From the NCBI RefSeq assembly GCF_900128525.1, contig NZ_FQTQ01000051.1, positions 1-34,406 on the forward strand: DNA of 34,406 bases, written 5' to 3'. The notes under the pieces were generated by a model. It was given only the letters and a program-made list of their open reading frames with translations, searched no databases and was not told where the DNA came from. Both the position numbers and the translations under genes were made by a program. Below, piece by piece: positions 1 to 8,792 of the stretch. Every line of letters starts with the position of its first letter. The first letter of the stretch is position 1. Source of the DNA: a methanotrophic endosymbiont of Bathymodiolus puteoserpentis (Logatchev) (GTDB taxonomy: Bacteria > Pseudomonadota > Gammaproteobacteria > Methylococcales > Methylomonadaceae).

Positions 1-141
1 TTCTCGCATCTGCGCTTCAATTTCTTTTGAGTAAGGTTTTATCTTGGGTCGATTTTAAATAAAGTTTATGAGTTGCATCATTATAATTCTTAAATTGAAC
101 TTGCCTAAATTAATTTGTGCTCATTCCTAAGTTAAATTTTT

Positions 142-1200
142 ATGAATAAAAATTTAAGGTTGAAAACAACAACGATGACTTTTTTACCTCACTATAATGC
201 AAGCCCTGAATACAGCGCGGAAGTCTTAAGGAAAAGTATTCCTTTAATGATAAAAAATAATGTTCCACCGCATCCGATTAATTACGCCGTTTGGTATGTG
301 TATGCAGCAGGCTATAACGGGCTTTTAAATAAGGCTATTAATAAGGCTCTAACTAATAATGAGTTGTTTGATGAGCAATCTGGTTTGGCCTTGTATAAAA
401 AATATATTTGTAATGAGTCGGAAGAGGCATTTGAGAAAATGCAATTACAACTGCAAACAGTAATTGATGAAACTGCAAGTACGGTGGAACAGTCTAATGC
501 CCAAGTATTAAGTGTCAGTGGTAATCTTGAGGGCAGTGTTCTTCAGCTAGAGGAGTTGGATAATTTAAGTGATGCGGGTTCAGTGTTATCGGGTATTCTT
601 GAAGAAACAAAACAATTTTCTGCAATAAGTCAAAATTTAAAAGTAAAGTTGAATGAAGCAAATGAAGAAATGCAGGAATTACGTAATGAATTAGTTAAAG
701 CTAAGGAAATGGCGACAAGAGATGGTTTAACAGGACTATTAAATCGCCGTGCTTTTGATAGTGAAATTACGGATTTAGTAGATCATGCCCTAGATTCTAA
801 TCATTGCTTGTTAATGCTTGATTTGGATCATTTTAAACGTGTAAATGATACCTATGGTCATATTGTTGGCGATAAAGTAATTCGGTTTATGGCTGGGATT
901 TTGAAAAAATATGTGGCTCAAGATCATTTGATCGCACGTTATGGTGGTGAGGAAATGGTTGTAATTATGCCTAATACTGAGGTTAATAGTGCATTAGAGG
1001 TAGCTGAAACTATTAGGGCTACACTGGCAAAAAGTGAGTTAAAGCAAAAAGATAATGGGCAATCTATTGGTAAAGTGACAGTGTCGATCGGAGTCACTGC
1101 ATTGCAAACAACGGATGATGTTGAGAGTTTTGTGGCGCGAGCAGATAAAGCTTTGTATGCTGCTAAAACAGGCGGTCGTAATAAGGTCATGCAAGCATAG
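142..1200 (+). CDS. GGDEF-domain diguanylate cyclase
   Basis: Predicted to make cyclic di-GMP from two GTP. The C-terminal half (about residue 190 on) is a GGDEF domain. It starts with DGLTGLLNRR near residue 194, has the metal-binding LMLDLDHFKRVND segment, and carries the active-site loop as GGEEM at 268-272, an accepted variant of GGDEF. The inhibitory RxxD site normally lying just before this loop is not conserved, since the stretch reads AQDHLIARY. Product feedback inhibition may therefore be absent (inference). The N-terminal 190 residues hold no transmembrane segment and match no sensor domain I recognise. Residues about 150-190 look coiled-coil (LKVKLNEANEEMQELRNE). Neither this start nor ATG at residue 12 has a good ribosome site. 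The gene converges on the DUF58 gene with 30 bp between them and no visible terminator. Family call is firm; the signal sensed is unknown. Confidence 0.9.
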   Translation: MNKNLRLKTTTMTFLPHYNASPEYSAEVLRKSIPLMIKNNVPPHPINYAVWYVYAAGYNGLLNKAINKALTNNELFDEQSGLALYKKYICNESEEAFEKMQLQLQTVIDETASTVEQSNAQVLSVSGNLEGSVLQLEELDNLSDAGSVLSGILEETKQFSAISQNLKVKLNEANEEMQELRNELVKAKEMATRDGLTGLLNRRAFDSEITDLVDHALDSNHCLLMLDLDHFKRVNDTYGHIVGDKVIRFMAGILKKYVAQDHLIARYGGEEMVVIMPNTEVNSALEVAETIRATLAKSELKQKDNGQSIGKVTVSIGVTALQTTDDVESFVARADKALYAAKTGGRNKVMQA

Positions 1201-1230
1201 GGGGGCGATGTCTGATGTATTTTTGAACCA

Positions 1231-2109
1231 TTACCTTAGTATTTGTATTGGGTCATCATTACTTGCGCAACGTAAGTAACGGATATTTAATTTGTTGGCG
1301 AGTTGTTGTAGCGTTATGCAATGTTGTTGAAATTTTTCATGATAGCTCAAAACACGTTGTTTATCACTGGTATCAACGACAATATCTTTATCATTATCCG
1401 TAAACCGATAGCGGCCTTTAGTGGGTAGGTGGCTTTCTAGCGGGTCATAAATCAAAATCATTATGACTTCACAGTGGCGTGCTAATTTAGCTAGGTATTG
1501 TTCCGTGGCTTTATTCAGGCCACGAAAGTCGCTAATAATATAAACTAAGCTCCCTGGTTTTACATGCTGGCTTAAGCGACGCATAATTTGTTCAAAATTT
1601 AGAGTTTTTTGCTTGGGCTGCGGTTGAGTTAGGGTGTTAAGAAAATGTAAAACGGCTTGTTTTCCATGTTGTGGTTTTAGCTCCTTACAGAAAAAGTCGG
1701 TAAAAATTTGTCCACCAATTCGGTCACTGTGATGTTGTGCGACCCAAGCAATTAAGCTGGCAAGCTTGGCAGCTTGTACAGACTTAAATACCCCGCGTGT
1801 TGCAAACTGCATAGAGGCTCGGTAATCCACTGAGATAAATACGGGGCGTTCGCGCTCTTCACGGAAGAGTTTGGTATGCGCTTTTCCTGTACGCGCAGTC
1901 ACGCGCCAGTCTATGCTGCGTATATCATCACCAGGCTGGTAAGGTCTTACTTCATCAAATTCCATGCCTCGCCCTTTAATACGTGACACATGTCCGCCGC
2001 TCTGTAGGGCGCGAATACGTGAGCGGAATAACTGCAATGTCGCGGCTGGTTTGACGAGGTTAATCAGCATCTTTAAATTGACACTGGTGAGTTCATTGGT
2101 TTCACTCAT
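1231..2109 (-). CDS. DUF58 domain protein (MoxR-associated)
   Basis: A 292-residue cytoplasmic DUF58 protein, the usual partner of MoxR ATPases. The family core is visible as GRGMEFDEVRPYQPGDDIR followed by SIDWRVTARTGKAHTKLF near residues 46-83. A von Willebrand A-like part follows (VFISVDYRASMQF, then LVYIISDFRG). Its start overlaps the stop of the MoxR gene by four bases (ATGA), so the two are almost certainly translated together. MoxR/DUF58 pairs are generally thought to act as chaperones that load metals or cofactors or mature large complexes. No target gene of that kind lies next to this pair, so its client is unknown. The codon-level overlap and conserved motifs make the family call safe. 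Confidence 0.88.
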   Translation of the reverse strand: MSETNELTSVNLKMLINLVKPAATLQLFRSRIRALQSGGHVSRIKGRGMEFDEVRPYQPGDDIRSIDWRVTARTGKAHTKLFREERERPVFISVDYRASMQFATRGVFKSVQAAKLASLIAWVAQHHSDRIGGQIFTDFFCKELKPQHGKQAVLHFLNTLTQPQPKQKTLNFEQIMRRLSQHVKPGSLVYIISDFRGLNKATEQYLAKLARHCEVIMILIYDPLESHLPTKGRYRFTDNDKDIVVDTSDKQRVLSYHEKFQQHCITLQQLANKLNIRYLRCASNDDPIQILR

Positions 2110-3092
2110 GGCACAGCGATGCGGGCAATAAGTTGTGCAATAAAATAATCGCTAGTAATGCCTTCTGCTTCAGCCTCATAAGATAAAATAATGCGGTGAC
2201 GTAAGACATCAAAAGCGAGCTCTTGTATGTCTTCTGGCCCGACATACTCTTTGCCATTCAGCCATGCTTTAGCACGCGCACATCGATCTAGCGCAATACT
2301 TGCACGGGGGCTGGCACCGTACTGTATCCAGCTGGCTAAATCTTCACCATACGCCGCAGGGTTGCGTGAGGCGAGGATGATTTGCAATAAATAATCTTCC
2401 AAATTATCCGCCATAAAAATATTAAGTACTTCTTGGCGTGCGTTAAATAGACTTTCTTGACTGATACCTAGGGTAGGTTTTTGTTCAGGTTTTCCATTCT
2501 GTATTGCTTCGTTGCGTGCTAAGTGCAAAATATGTTTTTCATGTTCCGGTGCTGGGTAGTCAATTTTGACATGTAATAAAAAGCGGTCTAATTGAGCTTC
2601 GGGTAGAGGATAGGTGCCTTCTTGCTCAATTGGGTTTTGGGTGGCCATAACCAGAAATAATTGAGGTAATTTATAAGTTTCTCCACCGACAGTGATTTGG
2701 CGTTCAGCCATTGCTTCTAGTAATGCTGCTTGAACTTTTGCGGGGGAGCGGTTGATTTCATCGGCTAAAACTAGATTATGGAAGAGTGGGCCTTTTTGAA
2801 ATTCAAAGCTGCCTTGCTCGGGGCGATAGATTTCGGTGCCGGTTAAATCCGCCGGTAGCAGGTCTGGGGTAAATTGCACGCGATGAAAATCGGCTTGTAT
2901 CCCTTTGCTTAAGGCATTAATCGCACGAGTTTTTGCTAATCCTGGCGCGCCTTCTACTAATATGTGCCCGTCAGCCAGTAAAGCAATTAACATACGTTCG
3001 ACCAATACGTCTTGGCCGATAATCTGCTTGCTGATTGTGCTTTTTAGTTGTTGAATGGCGATAAGGCTATCGCTAGTACTGACATCTGACAT
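2106..3092 (-). CDS. MoxR-family AAA+ ATPase
   Basis: A 328-residue ATPase of the MoxR branch of AAA+ proteins. Visible motifs are Walker A GAPGLAKT (residues 48-55), Walker B LVLADEINR with the acidic pair at 111-112, and the sensor-1 region LVMATQNPIEQEGTYPLPEA around 148-167. The family usually works with DUF58 or VWA proteins as a chaperone-like pair; here the DUF58 gene follows with a four-base overlap. It lies 128 bp downstream of the PBP1A gene on the same strand, but I see no hairpin terminator in that gap, so read-through from PBP1A is possible. The substrate complex cannot be inferred from this window. Confidence 0.9.
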   Translation of the reverse strand: MSDVSTSDSLIAIQQLKSTISKQIIGQDVLVERMLIALLADGHILVEGAPGLAKTRAINALSKGIQADFHRVQFTPDLLPADLTGTEIYRPEQGSFEFQKGPLFHNLVLADEINRSPAKVQAALLEAMAERQITVGGETYKLPQLFLVMATQNPIEQEGTYPLPEAQLDRFLLHVKIDYPAPEHEKHILHLARNEAIQNGKPEQKPTLGISQESLFNARQEVLNIFMADNLEDYLLQIILASRNPAAYGEDLASWIQYGASPRASIALDRCARAKAWLNGKEYVGPEDIQELAFDVLRHRIILSYEAEAEGITSDYFIAQLIARIAVP

Positions 3093-3220
3093 AGTCTTTG
3101 GTTAATCCTAGTGCGGTTTAATGAAGTTTATTGTAATGTACGGCCATTTATTAAATAGCTAGTTGTAAGGAAAGCTCGTGCGATTTTAAATCAAGGCAGT
3201 AAATAAATTCAATAGGTCTT

Positions 3221-5575
3221 TTAAAATAGGGCTTCAGGTGTTGCTTGTTCTTCGCCAGTAGTATTGTTGGTTATTTCAGGAGTAAAAGGTACATACTGCG
3301 TTGGCACAAATTTAGTACGAAAATACTCCCAGGTGCTGGTCGGTGATTCTTCTCTTGCTAGTAGGCCTTCTTCAGTATCAATAAGGACTTTGCTAATACC
3401 CTCGGGCATAACAAGTTTTTCTTCGGCTTTGTCCTTGAGCGCATAACGCATAAAATCAACCCATAAAGGCAAGGCTGCTTTGCCACCGGTTTCAAAGCGA
3501 CCTAGACTTTGGGAGTTATCTCGGCCTACCCATGCGATACCTACTATATGGGGTGTAAATCCATTAAACCAAGCATCTTTTTGATCGTTAGTTGTGCCTG
3601 TTTTTCCTGCTAAATCAGTTCGTTGTAGGGATTTAGCTTTGGTGGCTGTGCCGCGCTGTACAACATCGCGTAAGAGTGTATTCATTATGAAGTTTATTTG
3701 CGGTGTAATAATTTGTGGTGCATTCTTTGCTACGCAGTTTGTGCAGGCTGTTAAAGGTTCGGCTTGGAATAGAATTTCTCCCGTACTGGATTCTATGCGT
3801 TCAATGAAAAAAGGGGTAATTAAAAATCCACCATTAGCAAAAACCGCATACATACGCGCCATCTGCAGTGGAGATGCGTAGCCACTGCCTAGGGCAAGGG
3901 ATAGCTTTTGTGGTAGTTGTTCTTTGTTAAAGCCGAAGCGTAATGCGGTTTTTGTGACGGCAGGAATGCCAATCGACCTGAGTAAACGCACAGATATTAA
4001 GTTGCGCGATTTTCGTAAAGCAGTGCGAATGCTTGTTGGGCCATAAAATTTATGACTGTAGTTTTCGGGGCGCCATTCGCTTTCTTGTGTAGAGTTGTTG
4101 GTATCAAGGATAGGTGCGTCATTAATCATGCTGGCGGCAGTATAGCCATGCTCAAGTGCTGTAGTGTAAATAATAGGCTTAAATCCTGAGCCAGGCTGAC
4201 GTTTTGCTTGGGTGGCGCGGTTATATTTATTGTTAAAGTAAGCATAACCACCAGAAAGTGCCAAAATAGCACCGCTGTTCGGGTCTAGTGCAATAAATGC
4301 ACTTTCTGCTTGTGGGACTTGTGCTAAGCGCCATTTTCCTTTGACTTTTCTCAGGCGAATAGTGTCATTTAGTTGAATAATATCTAAAAAGGAACTTATT
4401 GACTGTGTTTTTTCGTTATGCGGGTCATATTTAGTGCTCCATGGGCTATCCTTCCAATACAGTGTGATTACTTCCTTTTCTTGAGTTTGTACTGTGAGTT
4501 GTTTTTTGTTAATTTCTAACACGGTAGCAGGAACGGTGTCGCCAATTTTATCACTCGCTTTGAGTGTCTGCTTTTGTGCCTTATTGACTTGATAGCTATG
4601 TCGCTCAGCATAATTATGCAAATTGTTACGTAAGGCGCTGACTGCGGTGTTTTGTAAGTCAGATTTAATGGTTGTATAAACCTTTAAACCGGCACTATAA
4701 GCTACCTTCTCGCCATAGCGGTGGATAATTTCATTACGCACCATTTCTGCAATATAAGGCGCATAAAGTTCTCTTTGAGTGGTGTAGGTGCTAGCTGTAA
4801 TAGGGGCTTGGATAGCTGTGTCGTAGTCTTGTTGGTTAATATATTCTAAATCTAGCATGCGTTTTAATACGTAGTTACGGCGTAATAAGGCACGACTAGG
4901 ATTAGATATGGGGTTGTAGCTTGATGGGGCTTTTGGTAAGCCGGCAATCATGCTGAGCTCCGCTAATGTTAATTCAGTAAGAGGCTGGTTGTAGTAGATT
5001 TCACCTGCAGCAGCAACTCCGTAAGCGCGTTGGCCTAGGTAAATTTTATTGAGATACAGTTCAAGAATTTCATCTTTGCTGAATTCTTGTTCAATTTGAA
5101 AGGCAAGGATGATTTCTTTTAATTTGCGTGTATAGGTTTTTTTGTTGTTGAGTAAAAAATTGCGCGCAACTTGCATGGTAATTGTGCTGCCGCCTTGTTT
5201 CTTTTTGCCGGTAAGAATGAGTTGTACGATAGCCCGAGATAGGCCTTTAAAATCGACTCCAGAGTGCGAGTAAAAACTACCATCTTCGGCCGCTATAAAG
5301 GCATTAACAAGGGCTGTAGGTATTTTGGTTATTTTGGTTGGTGTGCGTATTTTTTCGCCAAATTGTTCTATTAGTAAACCGTCTTGGCTGTAAATACTTA
5401 GTGGTTGCGTGTATTGAACGTTGCGTAATACGTTAATTTCAGGGAGATCGGTAATGAGGCGTTGGTAAACTAAATAGCTAATTAATATGCCTATGGCGAC
5501 GCAGGAGATTAATATTGCGCCTGTCCATTTAATTATTTTTATTAAACGCATTGATTTTTTCACAATAATTTTCAA
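3221..5575 (-). CDS. mrcA: Penicillin-binding protein 1A (bifunctional peptidoglycan synthase)
   Basis: Class A PBP of 784 residues that polymerises and cross-links peptidoglycan on the periplasmic side of the inner membrane. One N-terminal membrane anchor (about residues 14-37) is followed by the glycosyltransferase-51 domain, with the EDGSFYSHSG motif around the catalytic E97 and then GGSTITMQVARNF. An OB-like insert follows near residues 335-430. The transpeptidase has S463-G-F-K466, the SRN triad and KTGTTNDQKDAWFNGF near the end. It is divergent from pilM, the arrangement well known for ponA and pilMNOPQ in Pseudomonas. A TATAAT on the minus strand lies only about 10 bp before this start, so translation may really begin at Met9 (position 5551). 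All catalytic motifs are present. Confidence 0.95.
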   Translation of the reverse strand: MKIIVKKSMRLIKIIKWTGAILISCVAIGILISYLVYQRLITDLPEINVLRNVQYTQPLSIYSQDGLLIEQFGEKIRTPTKITKIPTALVNAFIAAEDGSFYSHSGVDFKGLSRAIVQLILTGKKKQGGSTITMQVARNFLLNNKKTYTRKLKEIILAFQIEQEFSKDEILELYLNKIYLGQRAYGVAAAGEIYYNQPLTELTLAELSMIAGLPKAPSSYNPISNPSRALLRRNYVLKRMLDLEYINQQDYDTAIQAPITASTYTTQRELYAPYIAEMVRNEIIHRYGEKVAYSAGLKVYTTIKSDLQNTAVSALRNNLHNYAERHSYQVNKAQKQTLKASDKIGDTVPATVLEINKKQLTVQTQEKEVITLYWKDSPWSTKYDPHNEKTQSISSFLDIIQLNDTIRLRKVKGKWRLAQVPQAESAFIALDPNSGAILALSGGYAYFNNKYNRATQAKRQPGSGFKPIIYTTALEHGYTAASMINDAPILDTNNSTQESEWRPENYSHKFYGPTSIRTALRKSRNLISVRLLRSIGIPAVTKTALRFGFNKEQLPQKLSLALGSGYASPLQMARMYAVFANGGFLITPFFIERIESSTGEILFQAEPLTACTNCVAKNAPQIITPQINFIMNTLLRDVVQRGTATKAKSLQRTDLAGKTGTTNDQKDAWFNGFTPHIVGIAWVGRDNSQSLGRFETGGKAALPLWVDFMRYALKDKAEEKLVMPEGISKVLIDTEEGLLAREESPTSTWEYFRTKFVPTQYVPFTPEITNNTTGEEQATPEALF

Positions 5576-5989
5576 ATATGAGACATTATACTAAGTCTGT
5601 TAGGTTTGTATTGTGATAACTTTACTTAGAAATATAAGTCGCACTATAACTTATTATATTTCGTGTGCTCATGGGCGAGGGATTTATAAGTTGCTGATTT
5701 TGTCAATAGTCAGGTGCTGCGAGGGGCATGGGTAGTTTGGGTGGCTTAAAGCCTAAGGCTAGGAAATATAAAGTGCGTAGTGCGCTTATAAGTTTTGAGG
5801 TAAGAAAAAATAAAATTAAGTATATTTTCAATATGTTATATTTATTACTTGTATTGAATTATTAAGTTTTTTGTAAAGATAGTTTCAAAATATAAAAAGG
5901 TGGCTATACTTCCTATTAGCTTGGAATGTTGTTGGTAAGTTAACTAGTCAATTCCGAAATATCATTGTCTAAAATAAAAGAGTTTCTAC
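5576..5989. promoter_or_regulatory. Divergent intergenic region between mrcA and pilM
   Basis: This 414-bp gap must hold the promoters of both divergent units. For mrcA the best candidate is a perfect TATAAT on the minus strand at 5585-5590, with no convincing -35. For pilM the best candidate is TATACT at 5905-5910 with a weak TTTCAA 16 bp before it. The middle holds overlapping palindromes: GGCTTAAAGCC at 5743-5753 shares bases with AGCCTAAGGCT at 5750-5760, and a further imperfect hairpin spans 5767-5790. No open reading frame or RNA gene is recognised. Confidence 0.4.
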
Positions 5990-7054
5990 ATGAAATGGTT
6001 AAATCGTAAGCATGATCATCTTCTTGGGATCGATATAAGTTCTGCTGCTATTAAATTACTGGAACTAAGCAAAACTGGCGGGAGGTATAAAGTTGAGAGC
6101 TATGCCGTGGCTCCTTTAGCTCCTGACGCGGTAATTGATAATAACATCTCTAATGCTGAGATGATTGCTGAGACTATCAAAGCTGCAATAAAGCACTCAG
6201 GAACACGCACGCGTCACGCGTGTGTTGCAATTTCTGGCTCTTCGGTTATGACTAAAATGATTACTATGTCCGCGCATTTATCGGAAGATGAAATGGAAGA
6301 GCAGATTATGGTTGAAGCTGATCAGTATATCCCCTACTCCTTAGATGAGGTTCGTTTAGATTTTGAAGTACAGAAAGTAAATGAAGCAAACCCTGAATTA
6401 GTGGATGTTTTGTTGGCCGCTTCCCGCCGCGAAAATGTTGATGAACGGGTTGATGTCTTGACCCAAGCAGGGTTGACGGCAAGTATCATCGATGTAGAGG
6501 CGTTTGCCATGGAAAATGCATTTGCTTTATTAAGTGACCAATTGCCTAATAGCGAGCATGAGCAAACGGTTGCTATTGCTGATATTGGAGCCACAATGAC
6601 GACTCTAAATATTTTACATAAGGGGAGAGCTATTTATACTCGAGAGCAAGGTTTTGGGGGTAAGCAGTTGACAGAAGAAATTCAGCGGCGATATGGGCTT
6701 TCTTATGAAGAGGCTGGTTTAGCCAAGCGTCATGGAGGCTTGCCGGATAATTATAATAGCGATGTTTTGGGGCCTTTTAAGCGAGCTTTAGTACAACAGG
6801 TTGCTCGGTCATTACAGTTTTTTATTTCGTCTAGTGCCAATCGCAGTATAGACAGTGTCGTTCTGGCGGGTGGTTGCTCTTCAATTGCTGGAATTGATAA
6901 GTTGGTTGAACAAGAGCTGGGATTACCTGCTTTTGTCGCTAACCCTTTTATAAATATGGCGCTGTCCAATAAAATCAAACCACAAAGTTTAAGTAATGAT
7001 GCTTCAGCAATGATGATTGCTTGTGGTTTAGCATTAAGGGGTTTTGACGCATGA
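5990..7054 (+). CDS. pilM: Type IV pilus assembly protein PilM
   Basis: Actin-like cytoplasmic ATP-binding protein of the type IVa pilus inner-membrane alignment complex; it binds the N-terminal tail of PilN. At 354 residues it has the usual length. The N-terminus LLGIDISSAAIKLLEL, the central VAIDIG-type phosphate loop (AIADIGATMTTLNI, about residues 196-209) and VVLAGGCSSIAGID near residue 290 are the expected ASKHA/PilM signatures. It opens a tight operon: its stop overlaps the pilN start by four bases. No strong Shine-Dalgarno precedes the ATG, and a weak promoter candidate lies about 80 bp upstream. Confidence 0.96.
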   Translation: MKWLNRKHDHLLGIDISSAAIKLLELSKTGGRYKVESYAVAPLAPDAVIDNNISNAEMIAETIKAAIKHSGTRTRHACVAISGSSVMTKMITMSAHLSEDEMEEQIMVEADQYIPYSLDEVRLDFEVQKVNEANPELVDVLLAASRRENVDERVDVLTQAGLTASIIDVEAFAMENAFALLSDQLPNSEHEQTVAIADIGATMTTLNILHKGRAIYTREQGFGGKQLTEEIQRRYGLSYEEAGLAKRHGGLPDNYNSDVLGPFKRALVQQVARSLQFFISSSANRSIDSVVLAGGCSSIAGIDKLVEQELGLPAFVANPFINMALSNKIKPQSLSNDASAMMIACGLALRGFDA

Positions 7055-7611
7055 CTCGAATTAATTTATTGCCTTGGCGTGATGAGTTACGCAAGCAGAG
7101 GCAAGAGCAGTTTATTGTAGGTGTAGCTGCATCTGCCATGCTAGCGGTTGTTATTTTATTTGCTATACAAATGTATCTAGATGGGCGTATTGCTGAACAA
7201 CAAGATAAAAAGCGTATTGTTATTGCGAAAACAGCAGAGCTCAAGTTAATCACTGCTAAAATTAAAGATATTCAAGCTAAAAATCTAATCTTACAAAATA
7301 AACGTGAAGCTATACAAGCTTTACAGAAAAGTCGGCCTGAAATTGTTCATTTTGTTGATGAGATTGCTAAGGTGACACCTGAAGGTGTGTTTCTTACGCA
7401 ACTAAAGCAAACGGATAGTCAAGTAATATTGGAAGGTAAGACACAATCAAATGCACGAGTATCAGCATTTATGAGGAATGTTGAAGCATCTCATTGGTTG
7501 GTTGACCCAACGCTTAATATTATTAAAGGTACTAATAAAGATAGCCAATTAAGTAATTTTACTTTGTATGCTAAGCAGTGGACAAGTAAAACTGAAGATG
7601 AGGATATGTAA
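7051..7611 (+). CDS. pilN: Type IV pilus assembly protein PilN
   Basis: Bitopic inner-membrane protein of 186 residues that links cytoplasmic PilM to periplasmic PilO. The first residues, MTRINLLPWRDELRK, carry the INLLPWR motif that inserts into PilM. A single transmembrane helix spans about residues 24-43. A periplasmic coiled-coil (about 45-100) and a small ferredoxin-like domain follow. Start and stop overlap the neighbours (ATGA with pilM, TAATG with pilO), so translation is coupled across the three genes. Confidence 0.95.
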   Translation: MTRINLLPWRDELRKQRQEQFIVGVAASAMLAVVILFAIQMYLDGRIAEQQDKKRIVIAKTAELKLITAKIKDIQAKNLILQNKREAIQALQKSRPEIVHFVDEIAKVTPEGVFLTQLKQTDSQVILEGKTQSNARVSAFMRNVEASHWLVDPTLNIIKGTNKDSQLSNFTLYAKQWTSKTEDEDM

Positions 7612-8753
7612 TGAATCTTTCGGAAATTAATTGGGATATAAATGAAGCAGGAGCATGGCCAAAGCCTATTAAAATTGCTGCAGGCATCCTAGTTTTTGTA
7701 CTAATCTTAGCGGGTGGATTTTATCAGTTTACGAGTGATAAATTAACGCAATTAGAAGCTGAAGAGAAAGGCGTGGCTGATGCGTTGAATAGCTACCAGT
7801 ACACATGGAGAATGGCTTTAAATTTAGAGCTACACCAAAAGCAGTTTAAGCAAATAGAATCATCTCTAACTGAGATGATGAAGCTTATGCCGACTAAAGC
7901 AGAAGTTGCAAGTTTGTTGATAGATATTTCACAAACAGGTTTATCCAGCGGTTTAGAGTTTGAACTATTTAAGCCAGTAGGTGAAGTGAAGAAGGGGGAT
8001 GTCATTGAATTACCTATTGATATCAAAGTGATAGGTGAATATAGTGAGTTAGGGCTTTTTATTAGTGGTCTGGCGACCTTGCCTAGAATTGTAACCATTA
8101 AAAATTTGCAAATTTCTCCCACTAAAAATGATTCACTTTTAGCTATGAATGCTGTGATTACCACCTACCGAGATGGTGGTGAAAAATTAGATAAAGAATC
8201 AAATGTAATGGATAACAGTGGCTTAGTTTGTCTTGATCGTGAAGGATTAACCGTACCTGGGTGTAAAAAACAAAGCACTGTGGTTATTCCATATCCAGAG
8301 CTTAATGAGCGCTTGAAAGAAAAAAGAAGTAATACTAAGCCAATAAATATTAAGCCTATTGAGCCTGTCCCACCGGTTAGTAATTTTTTATTTAATCCTG
8401 ATGGATTGAGGGATCCTTTTAGACCAATTGAAAAAGCTATTGAGCATACTACTGAGAAGAGTGTAGCTAGAAACGGCATACAGCCCGACTTTAATCGGCA
8501 TAAAGAAGAGCTTGAGGAATTTTCTTTAGATACATTGAGGATGGTTGGAACAGTGAAAATGAACGGTGTTTTGTGGGGATTGATAAAAGCCAATGATGGT
8601 ACAATTCATCGCGTTAGAGATGGCAATTATTTGGGCAGAAATTACGGGCGTATATTACGTATTTTTCAGGATAAAATTGAAATAATGGAGATTGTTCCGG
8701 ATCAACCTGGAGCATGGCGTGAAAATCAGGCAACAATAGCGCTATCTGAGTGA
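7611..8753 (+). CDS. pilO: Fused PilO-PilP type IV pilus assembly protein
   Basis: A single 380-residue frame covering what are normally two proteins. Residues 1 to about 195 are PilO: one transmembrane helix (about 22-43), a coiled-coil and a periplasmic domain ending near VITTYRDGG. Residues about 225-380 are PilP: a proline-rich linker (NIKPIEPVPPVSNF), then LRDPFRPIE near residue 265, and the beta-domain with MVGTVKMNGVLWGLIKAND and VRDGNYLGRNYGRI. PilP is usually a separate lipoprotein with a signal peptide. Here there is no hydrophobic signal in any frame between 8200 and 8262, only an ungreasy TVPGC at 214-218 where the lipobox would fall. PilP would then be held to the membrane by the PilO helix and would link PilNO to PilQ. 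A natural fusion is my preferred reading. A sequencing indel is less likely, because all coding sequence stays in one frame. Confidence 0.85.
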   Translation: MNLSEINWDINEAGAWPKPIKIAAGILVFVLILAGGFYQFTSDKLTQLEAEEKGVADALNSYQYTWRMALNLELHQKQFKQIESSLTEMMKLMPTKAEVASLLIDISQTGLSSGLEFELFKPVGEVKKGDVIELPIDIKVIGEYSELGLFISGLATLPRIVTIKNLQISPTKNDSLLAMNAVITTYRDGGEKLDKESNVMDNSGLVCLDREGLTVPGCKKQSTVVIPYPELNERLKEKRSNTKPINIKPIEPVPPVSNFLFNPDGLRDPFRPIEKAIEHTTEKSVARNGIQPDFNRHKEELEEFSLDTLRMVGTVKMNGVLWGLIKANDGTIHRVRDGNYLGRNYGRILRIFQDKIEIMEIVPDQPGAWRENQATIALSE

Positions 8754-8792
8754 GCTGGGGATTAATATGAATATTAAGCAAGGTGGTTGTGT

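Noticed and set aside
3594-3881. A 95-codon plus-strand frame inside the PBP1A gene
   Set aside because: It lies opposite the transpeptidase domain with intact motifs and has no recognisable features of its own.
8165-8593. A 142-codon minus-strand frame under the PilO-PilP joint
   Set aside because: The plus frame carries recognisable PilP motifs throughout. The minus frame shows no domain and is a shadow.
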